Of a stretch of DNA of 64,000 nt, positions 35,987 through 43,710 are shown in pieces; the stretch's first letter is position 1; each line of letters opens with the position of its first letter. The DNA lies in assembly GCF_024622975.1 (NCBI RefSeq), contig NZ_JANJZT010000015.1, forward strand, positions 1 to 64,000, given 5' to 3'. The position numbers were made by a program, and so were the translations under genes. Source of the DNA: Blautia caecimuris (lineage in GTDB: Bacteria > Bacillota > Clostridia > Lachnospirales > Lachnospiraceae). The notes beneath the pieces were generated by a model that saw only the letters and a list, made by a program, of their open reading frames with translations, was not told the DNA's origin and did no database searches.

Positions 35987-37087
35987 TCAGCAGTTCTCCT
36001 TCCACTTCTGAACTCCGGCATCTCCGAATTTCTGGATATCCATGATCATGGTTCCCACTTCATCCATTGCTTTTTCCGCATCTCTGCCCGGAAGAACTTC
36101 CAGCCCCCTGTCAACAAAATAATGAAACATTGATGACAGCGCAGTACCTGTTCCGTCTTCTTTGATAGGACTTGCAAATCCGCTTTTTGTCATGATCTTA
36201 AAGCTGAAGTTTGGCCGTATACAGGCTAATATATAATGTATGACAAACAGGAGCATAACCAGTACCATGACTATGGAACCAAGGCCGTCCCTTGCCATAT
36301 AAGCGGCTCCCGGCAGGGTAAACGCAAGCGCGATGGCTTTTGCATAATAATGTTTTCTCAGAAGAAGCAAAAAGCTTCCTGATATCAGAAGTCCGAGAAC
36401 CAGCTCCAGCGAGGGTGAGCTGTCTGCAATAAAAAGGCCGAAATAATAAAATATTGCTACGATCACAAGGTTCAGAAGCATTGCAACAAAGCTGAGGCGG
36501 CTTCCGTTTCTGATCTCCATTCCCACTACATCATCCAGAGTAAATTCTATGGATTTCTGAGCGCGTCCTGACCAGTTCCTTCCGCTGAGCCGAAACAGTA
36601 CACGTTTATTTGTTACCTGCAGCCTGCCCTCCTGCCACATTCCCTTTAAAAGAGAACGCGTTGTACACAGATCATATTGTCTTACGGGAATTTCCTGACC
36701 GCATGGCTGAATGAGATCCGGCACAATTTTCATTCCCCGTTCATAGCAGTCCCCTACCTGGGCAATCCTGTCCTCTTTCGAAAATCCAAGCAGCTTGCGC
36801 ACGGGTACCAGATTACTGATTCGTCCCGGACGGTCGGTAGGGGTCATGAAATTATAAATTTTATCCAGAGCATTTCCCAGGCTGCGTGAAGTTGTGTTTA
36901 AAAAAGAAATAATTCCCTCTGAGGACTGCTTTTCTCTTCTGTATGAGTTGTCCCACTGAGACTGTCGAAAGGCGTCTTCCTGCTCCGGCTGTCTCTGCTC
37001 TGCGCCGGAAGCAGCTCCTTCCTTTTTACAGTCGCACACCTCTCCTTCCTTTAAAGGTCTTCCGCATTGTGAACAAAATTTTGCCAT
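35987..37087 (-). CDS. zinc-ribbon membrane protein
   Basis: A 366-residue protein starting with a zinc ribbon (FCSQCGRPLKEGEVCDC; cysteines 4, 7, 18 and 20 in the mature order). A polar linker and a segment that looks like a PH/GRAM-type beta domain (GRLQVTNKRVLFRLSG, about 155-190) follow. Four hydrophobic helices lie around residues 200-290. The C-terminal part is soluble. It is the last gene in the ZnR1 unit, 10 bases after the TcaA-like gene. The linked kinase/FHA genes suggest a signalling or envelope role; this is inference. Confidence 0.75.
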   Translation of the reverse strand: MAKFCSQCGRPLKEGEVCDCKKEGAASGAEQRQPEQEDAFRQSQWDNSYRREKQSSEGIISFLNTTSRSLGNALDKIYNFMTPTDRPGRISNLVPVRKLLGFSKEDRIAQVGDCYERGMKIVPDLIQPCGQEIPVRQYDLCTTRSLLKGMWQEGRLQVTNKRVLFRLSGRNWSGRAQKSIEFTLDDVVGMEIRNGSRLSFVAMLLNLVIVAIFYYFGLFIADSSPSLELVLGLLISGSFLLLLRKHYYAKAIALAFTLPGAAYMARDGLGSIVMVLVMLLFVIHYILACIRPNFSFKIMTKSGFASPIKEDGTGTALSSMFHYFVDRGLEVLPGRDAEKAMDEVGTMIMDIQKFGDAGVQKWKENC

Positions 37088-37097
37088 TTTTCTCCTC

Positions 37098-38393
37098 CTA
37101 GTAAATACTGTAAAGATCAGCAGAGCAAATTTTCCACTGCCCGTCTTCCATGATAAAGGTCATATAAGAATCTGAACTGCCGGATTCTGACCTGTCTTCT
37201 GCAGTTGTCTGCTGGTCATAGGAAAGCGAAGTTCCTGTGTATGTATAATCATAATTATAGCTTACATGCAGATTCACATAAGAACCGCCATACTCATCAC
37301 TGTACTCATCTGTGACCTCACTGTAATAATTACTGAAGTTCATACCTGTAAACTGCACGGACTCATAGCCATTGGTATATGCAAAGTCCTCTTCCAGCTT
37401 CCTGTAAAGAGCATCTGCATTTTCCCGGGCTATGGCAGCCGTCTCCTTATTGCCGTTGTTTACAGCCCAGTAATCCAGATATTTTTCAGAGGGGCCTGAC
37501 TGGTTCAGAACTTCCCCGTAAACATCTCCCATAAACTTCCTGACTGTTTCCTGCATCTGTTCTACTGTTTTTTTGCTGATGGAAAGCTTTGGTACCTCAT
37601 AATAGCTTTCGTCCGTTGAAATATAGCAGGGAAATTCTTCCTGTTCCCTGCTGTCAGCAGAGGCTGTGATCACGTGATCTCCCGCAAAAACTGTTTCTGC
37701 ATAAACATCATATCCGCTTTCTTCCAGCTCAGGCTGTTCCTCCGGTGTGAGAGCTGTGCCATCCATCTCCACTTTATAGCCAACGGGCGCCTTTATCGTG
37801 TAATTGGACACGATCAGTCCTTCAGGTATCACACACCATTTGGAAAAGAAAAGCATTTTTTTCTCTTTCTGCCTGCTCAGAGTCAGCTCCATACTTCTTA
37901 CAGAGGAGTCTCCTTTCACGGAATACTCTGCTGTATATTCTTTCAGAAATCTGGAATCTGACCCGCCATACCCGTCCTGTTCCTCCAGCTTCAGATTTGT
38001 CACCTCCACTGGTTCCCTTTCATGGGTAACAGCCAGAAACTGTTCTTTTCCAAGGAGCTTTCCCTGAGGCAGCTCCAGATTTTCGTAGACACTCTTCCAG
38101 TCTCCCTGCAGAACAGCTTCCACATAATTTTCTGCAGTTTTCTTTGGACCAAAAAAACTGCCGCCGGCCCAGATCACGCCTGTCAGAACAAGGGCCACAG
38201 CACCTGCAATCCCTATATTCCGTTTTGTTTTTTTGCTTAAAGGCGGAAGCTGTTCCAGTTTTTCCCGAATATCTGTTTCCGGTCCCCGAAACCGCTGTTC
38301 TGCCTGCTGTCGGCTTTTCGTGCGGTCAATGGGTTTGTCAAAAATATCCGGTCCGGTTATATTTTCTTTCTGTCCATAATGATGATCCTCCAT
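37098..38393 (-). CDS. TcaA/YvbJ-like membrane-anchored protein
   Basis: A 431-residue protein with a cytosolic N-terminus of about 75 residues, one membrane helix (NIGIAGAVALVLTGVIWAGG) and a large external part. The outer region resembles the TcaA domain series (KTAENYVEAVLQGDWKSVYENL; a middle domain with APVGYKVEMDG; a C-terminal NTF2-like end). I chose the start at 38393, after GGAGG, since the longer frame overlaps the preceding gene. TcaA proteins respond to glycopeptide stress in staphylococci. Confidence 0.72.
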   Translation of the reverse strand: MEDHHYGQKENITGPDIFDKPIDRTKSRQQAEQRFRGPETDIREKLEQLPPLSKKTKRNIGIAGAVALVLTGVIWAGGSFFGPKKTAENYVEAVLQGDWKSVYENLELPQGKLLGKEQFLAVTHEREPVEVTNLKLEEQDGYGGSDSRFLKEYTAEYSVKGDSSVRSMELTLSRQKEKKMLFFSKWCVIPEGLIVSNYTIKAPVGYKVEMDGTALTPEEQPELEESGYDVYAETVFAGDHVITASADSREQEEFPCYISTDESYYEVPKLSISKKTVEQMQETVRKFMGDVYGEVLNQSGPSEKYLDYWAVNNGNKETAAIARENADALYRKLEEDFAYTNGYESVQFTGMNFSNYYSEVTDEYSDEYGGSYVNLHVSYNYDYTYTGTSLSYDQQTTAEDRSESGSSDSYMTFIMEDGQWKICSADLYSIY

Positions 38394-38412
38394 TTCCTTT
38401 TCCTCCTTCCGT

Positions 38413-39534
38413 TTATTTTCCGTAAACCATAATTTCCGTAATACAGGTATCCTCGGCAGTTCCCGCATATACATCATTGATTTCCAACAGAACCGTGTCA
38501 GCTGTAACAGGCGGGTCAGCTTTTACCCACTCTACTTTTTTATCGCCATCAAAGGTTACCTGTCCGGAGCTGTCTCCTGCCATAAAGGTTACTGTTTTTG
38601 GCTTCGAGCTTCCGGCATAATGCTGATCGTCCGTCCAGTTGCCCAGCTTAAAGCCCAGATACTGGATCTGGTACGTATCATCCAGTCCAAAGCTTACACT
38701 TTCTCCCTTTCCGGAGCCTTCTGTTCCCTCCTGCCAGAACGTATTGTCTTTTTTGTCAAACAGCAGCATGGGACTGTGATCTGTGTCAGGCCGGGCAAAA
38801 GTCGAGGTTGCGTTTGCGGTGATCACCCCCGCCTCCCTCAGAGAAGTAAGATCCGGTTCCACTGCTTCTAATAGAAAAGCTCCTCCCGAACCACTATTCT
38901 GTTCAGAAATATTTTCAGGTGCCTCTTCTTTTAATTTCACACTGACTCCGGATTCCGTTATATCTTCATCTTCTGTCAATTCACTTATGTCTGAGTCTGA
39001 TGTATTTTCTTCTGTATTTTCTCCATTTGTTGAAGTACCTGTCTCTGATGCCGACAGCTCTTCTTCGTCTGTTATCGTATTCTCTCCGTCTATTGGTATG
39101 TCTGTATCTGAGCCCGATGAAAGAGCCACCGAGACATCGTCTTTATTTTTTATATTTTCTTGTTTTCCTGTTTCTTCATTTGATTGCGCATTCTTTTTAT
39201 CTGAGCCTTCATTTTTTATCTCCGCTACTGCTTCTCCTATTTTCACAATGGGCTCTGCAGGATCCGGCTCAGAGGAATTCAGGATTTTCCATGACAGGAT
39301 TCCTGCTGCAGCTACAAAGACCACTCCAAAAAGTCCTGCTGCAAGCCACCTCAGCTTCTTATTTCCCGTTTTCGCTTCTTCCGGTTCCCACAAGGGTTCA
39401 TTTATTCCTGATTCTTCCGGTTCATAACTGTACGGAGCTTCAGGCAGCTCTTCATTATCCCTGAGCTTAACACCACACTCAGGGCAGTATACAGCATTGT
39501 CTTCTATTTCTGACCCACATTTTTTACAGTACAT
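38413..39534 (-). CDS. zinc-ribbon/TM/NADase-type glycan-binding-like protein, paralog 1
   Basis: A 373-residue protein with an N-terminal zinc ribbon (YCKKCG ... YCPECG), one membrane helix (about 62-85), a Ser/Glu/Asp-rich linker and a C-terminal discoidin-like beta domain of about 140 residues (ANATSTF ... LLFDKKDNTFWQEG ... GFKLGNW ... DTCITEIMVYG). NCBI names such C-terminal domains NADase-type glycan-binding. It is a close paralog of the 58354-59475 gene. The zinc ribbon would be cytosolic and the last domain outside. A 27-bp box shared with that paralog lies upstream. Confidence 0.85.
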   Translation of the reverse strand: MYCKKCGSEIEDNAVYCPECGVKLRDNEELPEAPYSYEPEESGINEPLWEPEEAKTGNKKLRWLAAGLFGVVFVAAAGILSWKILNSSEPDPAEPIVKIGEAVAEIKNEGSDKKNAQSNEETGKQENIKNKDDVSVALSSGSDTDIPIDGENTITDEEELSASETGTSTNGENTEENTSDSDISELTEDEDITESGVSVKLKEEAPENISEQNSGSGGAFLLEAVEPDLTSLREAGVITANATSTFARPDTDHSPMLLFDKKDNTFWQEGTEGSGKGESVSFGLDDTYQIQYLGFKLGNWTDDQHYAGSSKPKTVTFMAGDSSGQVTFDGDKKVEWVKADPPVTADTVLLEINDVYAGTAEDTCITEIMVYGK

Positions 39535-39668
39535 TTTCTCCCTCCCATCAAAATTTTCTGTTTCAGGTCATCATCTTCTTTTTTTGATATATATTGTCTT
39601 CTATTCATTAAATTCACCTGATTTTTTGCAAAATTCCTGTTCTTATTATTGTATACAACAAACTATAC

Positions 39669-39695
39669 CTACAATATGTGACACCTTTTGTGGTC
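39669..39695 (-). promoter_or_regulatory. shared 27-bp box upstream of ZnR1
   Basis: On the minus strand the box has the form G(A/T)CCACAA-N8-CACATATTGTAG. It matches the box at 59597-59623 at 21 of 27 positions without gaps. It lies about 135 bases before the ZnR1 start codon. CCACA and CACA look like direct half-sites. It may be an activator or repressor site; the HTH pair next to it is a natural candidate. Confidence 0.65.
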
Positions 39696-39737
39696 GTTTT
39701 TTTTAATAGCATAGGGCATTAAATATTCCCAAAATAT

Positions 39738-39766
39738 TTGAAACTCCCGACAGCCTTCTATATAAT
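39738..39766 (+). promoter_or_regulatory. promoter of the HTH pair
   Basis: TTGAAA (39738-39743) and TATAAT (39761-39766) are separated by 17 bases. The predicted start of transcription lies about 30 bases before the first ATG. Confidence 0.85.
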
Positions 39767-39800
39767 AGTGATGCAATTAATATAAGTGAGGTTTTACAAC

Positions 39801-41282
39801 ATGTCGGATTTTTCAGATCTTTTAAGTAAATATATACAGGAAAAAAACATCCAGGTAGCTTCCATGGTAAAATACTGTGGAATTGACCGCTCTGCCATGT
39901 ACAAAATCATCAAAGGAAAGCATCATCCTCCCACTGTACAGATCAGAGATAAAATGGCCCGCTTCATGCATCTGACACCGGAAGAAAACCGGCTTTTCAA
40001 CCGTGCATATGAAATCTCCCAGATAGGAAAGGATACTTATTTTCGAAGAAAAGAGGCTGAAAAGTTCATTTTAAACTTTCCCTCGGCTCTGAAAGTCCCG
40101 GTTTCTGCAAATACTTTCAGCACAGGCTCTGCACCGGAAAAACCCATTTCTCTTCCGGACAGCCCATGTATTTCTTTTTCACGCCATGAGCTGTTTCATT
40201 ATTATGTACAGAATATCCTGGAAGCAGAAATGCAGACTGAAAATGGAAAAATAGGCCTTTTACTTCAGCCTGACTGCGAATTTCTTTTCAGTTACCTTAC
40301 CAATCTGAATTTTTTCAGCTCCGGTCTTTCCATTGAACATATTCTGTGTATGGATTATACAGAAAAAACAGACACTTACTGCAATATAAGAAACTTATCT
40401 GCCATACTTCCTCTTTTCATGAACGGGATCAATTATCAGGTATCTTTCTTTTACAACGATGTACATTCTCACTATCGCAGTCTGAATGTTTTTCCATCTA
40501 TGATCCTTACCAGTAAATATGCGATCACCTGTACCTCTGATTACAAAAACGGCATTCTCTATCAGGATCCGGCTGCCGTATCCATGCTGTGGGAGCTTTT
40601 TTCATCTTATAAAGAAAAATGCAGGCCGCTTTTTCAGATTCCTCATTCCATTGAAGAAGAGGGAAACATGGTCACTGCCACAACTCTCAGTAACTCCAGA
40701 CTTTACTACATGGAACCTGAGCCCTGTCTGATCCCATTTCTGGAAAAAGACTGGATGGCGCATTTTGTTCCGGAAGGCTTTCCAGGAAGAGACAATATTA
40801 TCGCCTATATGCAGGCCTACGTAAAAAACGCAGGTCAGGTAATACGAAAATCTGAATTTCATTTTTATTTTTGCAGAGATGAGCTTGACAAATTTGCAGA
40901 AACCGGAATTCTGGCTGAACTTCCACAGGAGCTGTCCCATACTTGCACGCTCCCTGTAGAGGAACGCATCACTGTTCTGGAAAATCTGCTGAAGCAAAAA
41001 TCCAGGGCTCATTACCGCTTTTTGAAACCGCCCTTTGAACAGATTGCCAAACGGCTTCATCTTTGCGCAGGCGAAAATAATATGTACCTGATGTTTTTTG
41101 ATATTATGTCCCACCGTTCCTATCTGTGGATCCAGGAAGCAGAAATCATTCATACGCTTTATGATTATCTTGGAAGCCTGGATTCCGAAACATTGTACAG
41201 CGAAGAGGAAACGCTGGAATATTTCCGCCGGACAATCGAACATTTAAAACAATCCATCAAGGAGGCTTCACATTGTGACTGA
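39801..41282 (+). CDS. helix-turn-helix regulator, paralog 1
   Basis: A 493-residue protein with an N-terminal XRE-like HTH (about residues 15-60: YCGIDRSAMYKIIKGKHHPP). The remaining about 400 residues are an unfamiliar domain, largely helical and conserved in the second paralog. There is no membrane segment and no receiver or TPR that I could name. I chose the ATG at 39801 because GTGAGG lies nine bases upstream; a GTG at 39786 is part of that site. It is translationally coupled to the second copy and divergent from ZnR1. Confidence 0.8.
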   Translation: MSDFSDLLSKYIQEKNIQVASMVKYCGIDRSAMYKIIKGKHHPPTVQIRDKMARFMHLTPEENRLFNRAYEISQIGKDTYFRRKEAEKFILNFPSALKVPVSANTFSTGSAPEKPISLPDSPCISFSRHELFHYYVQNILEAEMQTENGKIGLLLQPDCEFLFSYLTNLNFFSSGLSIEHILCMDYTEKTDTYCNIRNLSAILPLFMNGINYQVSFFYNDVHSHYRSLNVFPSMILTSKYAITCTSDYKNGILYQDPAAVSMLWELFSSYKEKCRPLFQIPHSIEEEGNMVTATTLSNSRLYYMEPEPCLIPFLEKDWMAHFVPEGFPGRDNIIAYMQAYVKNAGQVIRKSEFHFYFCRDELDKFAETGILAELPQELSHTCTLPVEERITVLENLLKQKSRAHYRFLKPPFEQIAKRLHLCAGENNMYLMFFDIMSHRSYLWIQEAEIIHTLYDYLGSLDSETLYSEEETLEYFRRTIEHLKQSIKEASHCD

Positions 41283-42471
41283 ATTTCCAGAACTGTTGAA
41301 TAAATTTATAGAGCAGAAAAACATTCATATTTACTCTATGGCCAAATACTGCGGGCTGGACCGCTCTACTCTCTACAAGATCATAAAGGGAAATCGTCGT
41401 CCTCCGTCCGCCTCTGTCAGAGATAAAATGGCCTGCTTTATGCATCTGACGCCTGACGAAACCCGCCAGTTTGAACAGGCCTGGGAGATTTCTTTTACAG
41501 GAAAGCTCACTTACTGCAGGCGGAAAAGCACCGAAGATTTTCTTTTAAATTTTTCTGACGGTTTTTCAGACATGCCTGTAAAAAAATCCTACTTTTCCAA
41601 AGAGCTGCCTGCTGACAGTCCCTGCATTGCTTTTTCTGAAAAAGACAGCTTTCCGGCCTATCTTCATGCAATGCTGAAAAAAGAATCCCATTCCACAGGA
41701 GGCAGAATGGGATTTCTGATACAACCGGACTACAGATTTTTATTTCACCTGCTGAGCGGCCCTGAATTTTTTAACAGTACAGTAAGGATCGATCATATTT
41801 TTTGTCTTGATCAGACGGAACAGCTGTCGGAAACTGATGAATACTGTCACATAAACTATCTCAAACAGCTTCTTCTTCCATTTAAAAACGGGCTTGACTA
41901 TCATCCGTATTGCTTTTATGACAATATCCGGACACATTTTTCCAATCTGAATCTGTTTCCGGTACTGATCCTGACAGAAGGCTCCGCCCTGGTTTCCACC
42001 TCTGACTGTACCAGAGGGATCTTATATCAGGACCCCGCTACCGTAAAAATGATGTGGAAGCTCTTTGACACCTATCAGAAATCCTGCATCCCGGTTCTCA
42101 GACGAAGCCAAAAAAGCTTTGATAAGCTTCCGTGGGAATGTACTCCTTCCTACTTTGCCGCCGATAAGAGCTTTCCCTGCTTTTTTACAAAACCGGCTCT
42201 GGAATCACTGGGCAGGCTTGATTCTCTGAAGGCAGAAGCTTTGAAACAGTACATCCCAGCAGATTTCAGGTTTTTAAAGGGCGCGCTGGCAGAGGCGTCA
42301 GGCAGTCTTCACCTTTATGCGGAAAATAATGTTCTGTATCTGATATTTGATGACATTCGGAATACTCCCGTTCGCCTGTCCCTCCATGAGCCGGGACTTC
42401 TGTCTGCTTTTGAAGATTACTTAACCCACATACCTGCAAAATTTTGTCAGGATTCCTTTTCAAAATGCTGA
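41275..42471 (+). CDS. helix-turn-helix regulator, paralog 2
   Basis: A 398-residue protein closely similar to the preceding one in the HTH (YCGLDRSTLYKIIKGNRRPP) and in the following segments, such as the RDKMACFMHLTPDE and FLIQPDYRFLF regions. It is shorter by about 95 residues, mainly in the last third. The start is GTG with AAGGAGG nine bases upstream, and it overlaps the first paralog by eight bases. Its end overlaps the convergent M15 peptidase gene by 25 bases, with no terminator between. Confidence 0.8.
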   Translation: MTEFPELLNKFIEQKNIHIYSMAKYCGLDRSTLYKIIKGNRRPPSASVRDKMACFMHLTPDETRQFEQAWEISFTGKLTYCRRKSTEDFLLNFSDGFSDMPVKKSYFSKELPADSPCIAFSEKDSFPAYLHAMLKKESHSTGGRMGFLIQPDYRFLFHLLSGPEFFNSTVRIDHIFCLDQTEQLSETDEYCHINYLKQLLLPFKNGLDYHPYCFYDNIRTHFSNLNLFPVLILTEGSALVSTSDCTRGILYQDPATVKMMWKLFDTYQKSCIPVLRRSQKSFDKLPWECTPSYFAADKSFPCFFTKPALESLGRLDSLKAEALKQYIPADFRFLKGALAEASGSLHLYAENNVLYLIFDDIRNTPVRLSLHEPGLLSAFEDYLTHIPAKFCQDSFSKC

Positions 42472-43499
42472 TAATCAACCGGATCACTCCATAGACCGCC
42501 CCAGCTGAATCCATATTTTGCAAAAATATTATAGCATACATCATTTTCTACAATCACATGAGGATCTCCGCAGGCGCGGTCAACATAGGGAGACGCATTT
42601 TCATGGCTCCACTGAAGCTGCCCCTGGGAGCTCCATACATAAGGATTCTGCTGTGGATTAATGTCAATGGCCCGTCCGTAGGCATGATTTGACAGATTTC
42701 CCCCGCCTGTGATCTGCCGATAACAGAATGCGGACGTATTGTTATTGTCAATGGAATTGCTGTCAGAGGAATCCCCGTCTCCTGTCCAGTAATCATCGAT
42801 CAGACGCATGGACTGGATCTCATACTCCGCAGCAAATAATTCCTGAAAAACACTGAGCACGTCATTGCTGATAGCAGCATTTACGATCATTTCTCCTACC
42901 TGCACCTCATGGTTAAAATTATAATGAAGCATTTTCAGGTACCTGAGATCCTGAAGCCCTATGTTTTCATTTTCATAATAGGATTTTCCGTAGATTCTGT
43001 TATACACAGCGTCTCCCTCTGAAATCTCATATGCCTTAAAAAATGTATTTTCACTGCCCTGGATCTGAGAACTGTCAATAATCTGCCCTGGCTGAAGCTG
43101 GTCAACCGAAAGCGCCGGGCGGGCCGGAGGACCGATCATTGCATTTTCTTCTGCTGCCTCTTCCTGTGGATTCTGTGCAGTTTCTCCCTGAACCGGGGCG
43201 TTCTTTTTGTAGTCTGCAATTTCCTGTTCCTGAACCAGAACCTTTTCATTAAGCTTCTGGATCTCCTGTTTCATCTGGCTGATGGTTTCTGATAGTTCAA
43301 TGTCTTTTTTTTCTGCAGTCCGGCTGTTCTTTTGCAGTTCTTTTTTCATTCCCACAAAGGAATAACACAGAAGCCCCATTACAAGAAACATACAAACCAT
43401 GCCTGTAAAAAGCAGGATCCACAATGTATTTCCTGATTTATGACTGTTTTCTTTTTTCATTGGCTGTTCTACCTGTTCTCTCCTGTTGTCATTTTTCAT
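42447..43499 (-). CDS. membrane-anchored M15 family D-Ala-D-Ala carboxypeptidase-like protein
   Basis: A 350-residue protein with a short cytosolic tail, one membrane helix (about 26-50), a coiled-coil (residues 55-95) and a C-terminal M15-type metallopeptidase. The zinc-ligand pattern is SNHAYGRAIDINP with a late DYQHFE. Related enzymes (VanY, L-Ala-D-Glu endopeptidases) trim peptidoglycan peptides. It is the last gene of the long minus-strand series that follows the Tad genes; a role in opening the wall for the pilus is inferred. Confidence 0.85.
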   Translation of the reverse strand: MKNDNRREQVEQPMKKENSHKSGNTLWILLFTGMVCMFLVMGLLCYSFVGMKKELQKNSRTAEKKDIELSETISQMKQEIQKLNEKVLVQEQEIADYKKNAPVQGETAQNPQEEAAEENAMIGPPARPALSVDQLQPGQIIDSSQIQGSENTFFKAYEISEGDAVYNRIYGKSYYENENIGLQDLRYLKMLHYNFNHEVQVGEMIVNAAISNDVLSVFQELFAAEYEIQSMRLIDDYWTGDGDSSDSNSIDNNNTSAFCYRQITGGGNLSNHAYGRAIDINPQQNPYVWSSQGQLQWSHENASPYVDRACGDPHVIVENDVCYNIFAKYGFSWGGLWSDPVDYQHFEKES

Positions 43500-43522
43500 A
43501 TACAGATGTTCTCTCCCTGCTG

Positions 43523-43657
43523 CTAAATCTCATTTTCAATTTCACTGAGCAGCTTTTTTCTCTGTTTTTCAAAAATTCCGGGCAGAATACACAAAAGGAT
43601 CATACATACCACCATTCCCACGATTCCACCGGCCATCATAACAACGCCTGCTCCCAT
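43523..43657 (-). CDS. 44-residue membrane peptide
   Basis: A short ORF starting at ATG 43657 with GGGAGG seven bases upstream and ending at TAG 43523. It has an N-terminal hydrophobic helix rich in Gly, Val and Met (about residues 3-28) and a basic amphipathic tail (KQRKKLLSEIENEI). It sits between the kinase gene and the M15 gene with small gaps on both sides, so it looks like a true operon member. No family recognised. Confidence 0.7.
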   Translation of the reverse strand: MGAGVVMMAGGIVGMVVCMILLCILPGIFEKQRKKLLSEIENEI

Positions 43658-43710
43658 TTCTGTTCCTCCCAACTTTTTGTAACCGGCTTCCGTTCTCTTC
43701 TTTTCTGTTT

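Larger units (their letters stand above)
39535..39800. other. divergent promoter region of ZnR1 and the HTH pair
   Basis: This gap separates the minus-strand zinc-ribbon gene from the plus-strand HTH gene. It holds the shared 27-bp box and the HTH promoter. No other gene was seen. Confidence 0.7.
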
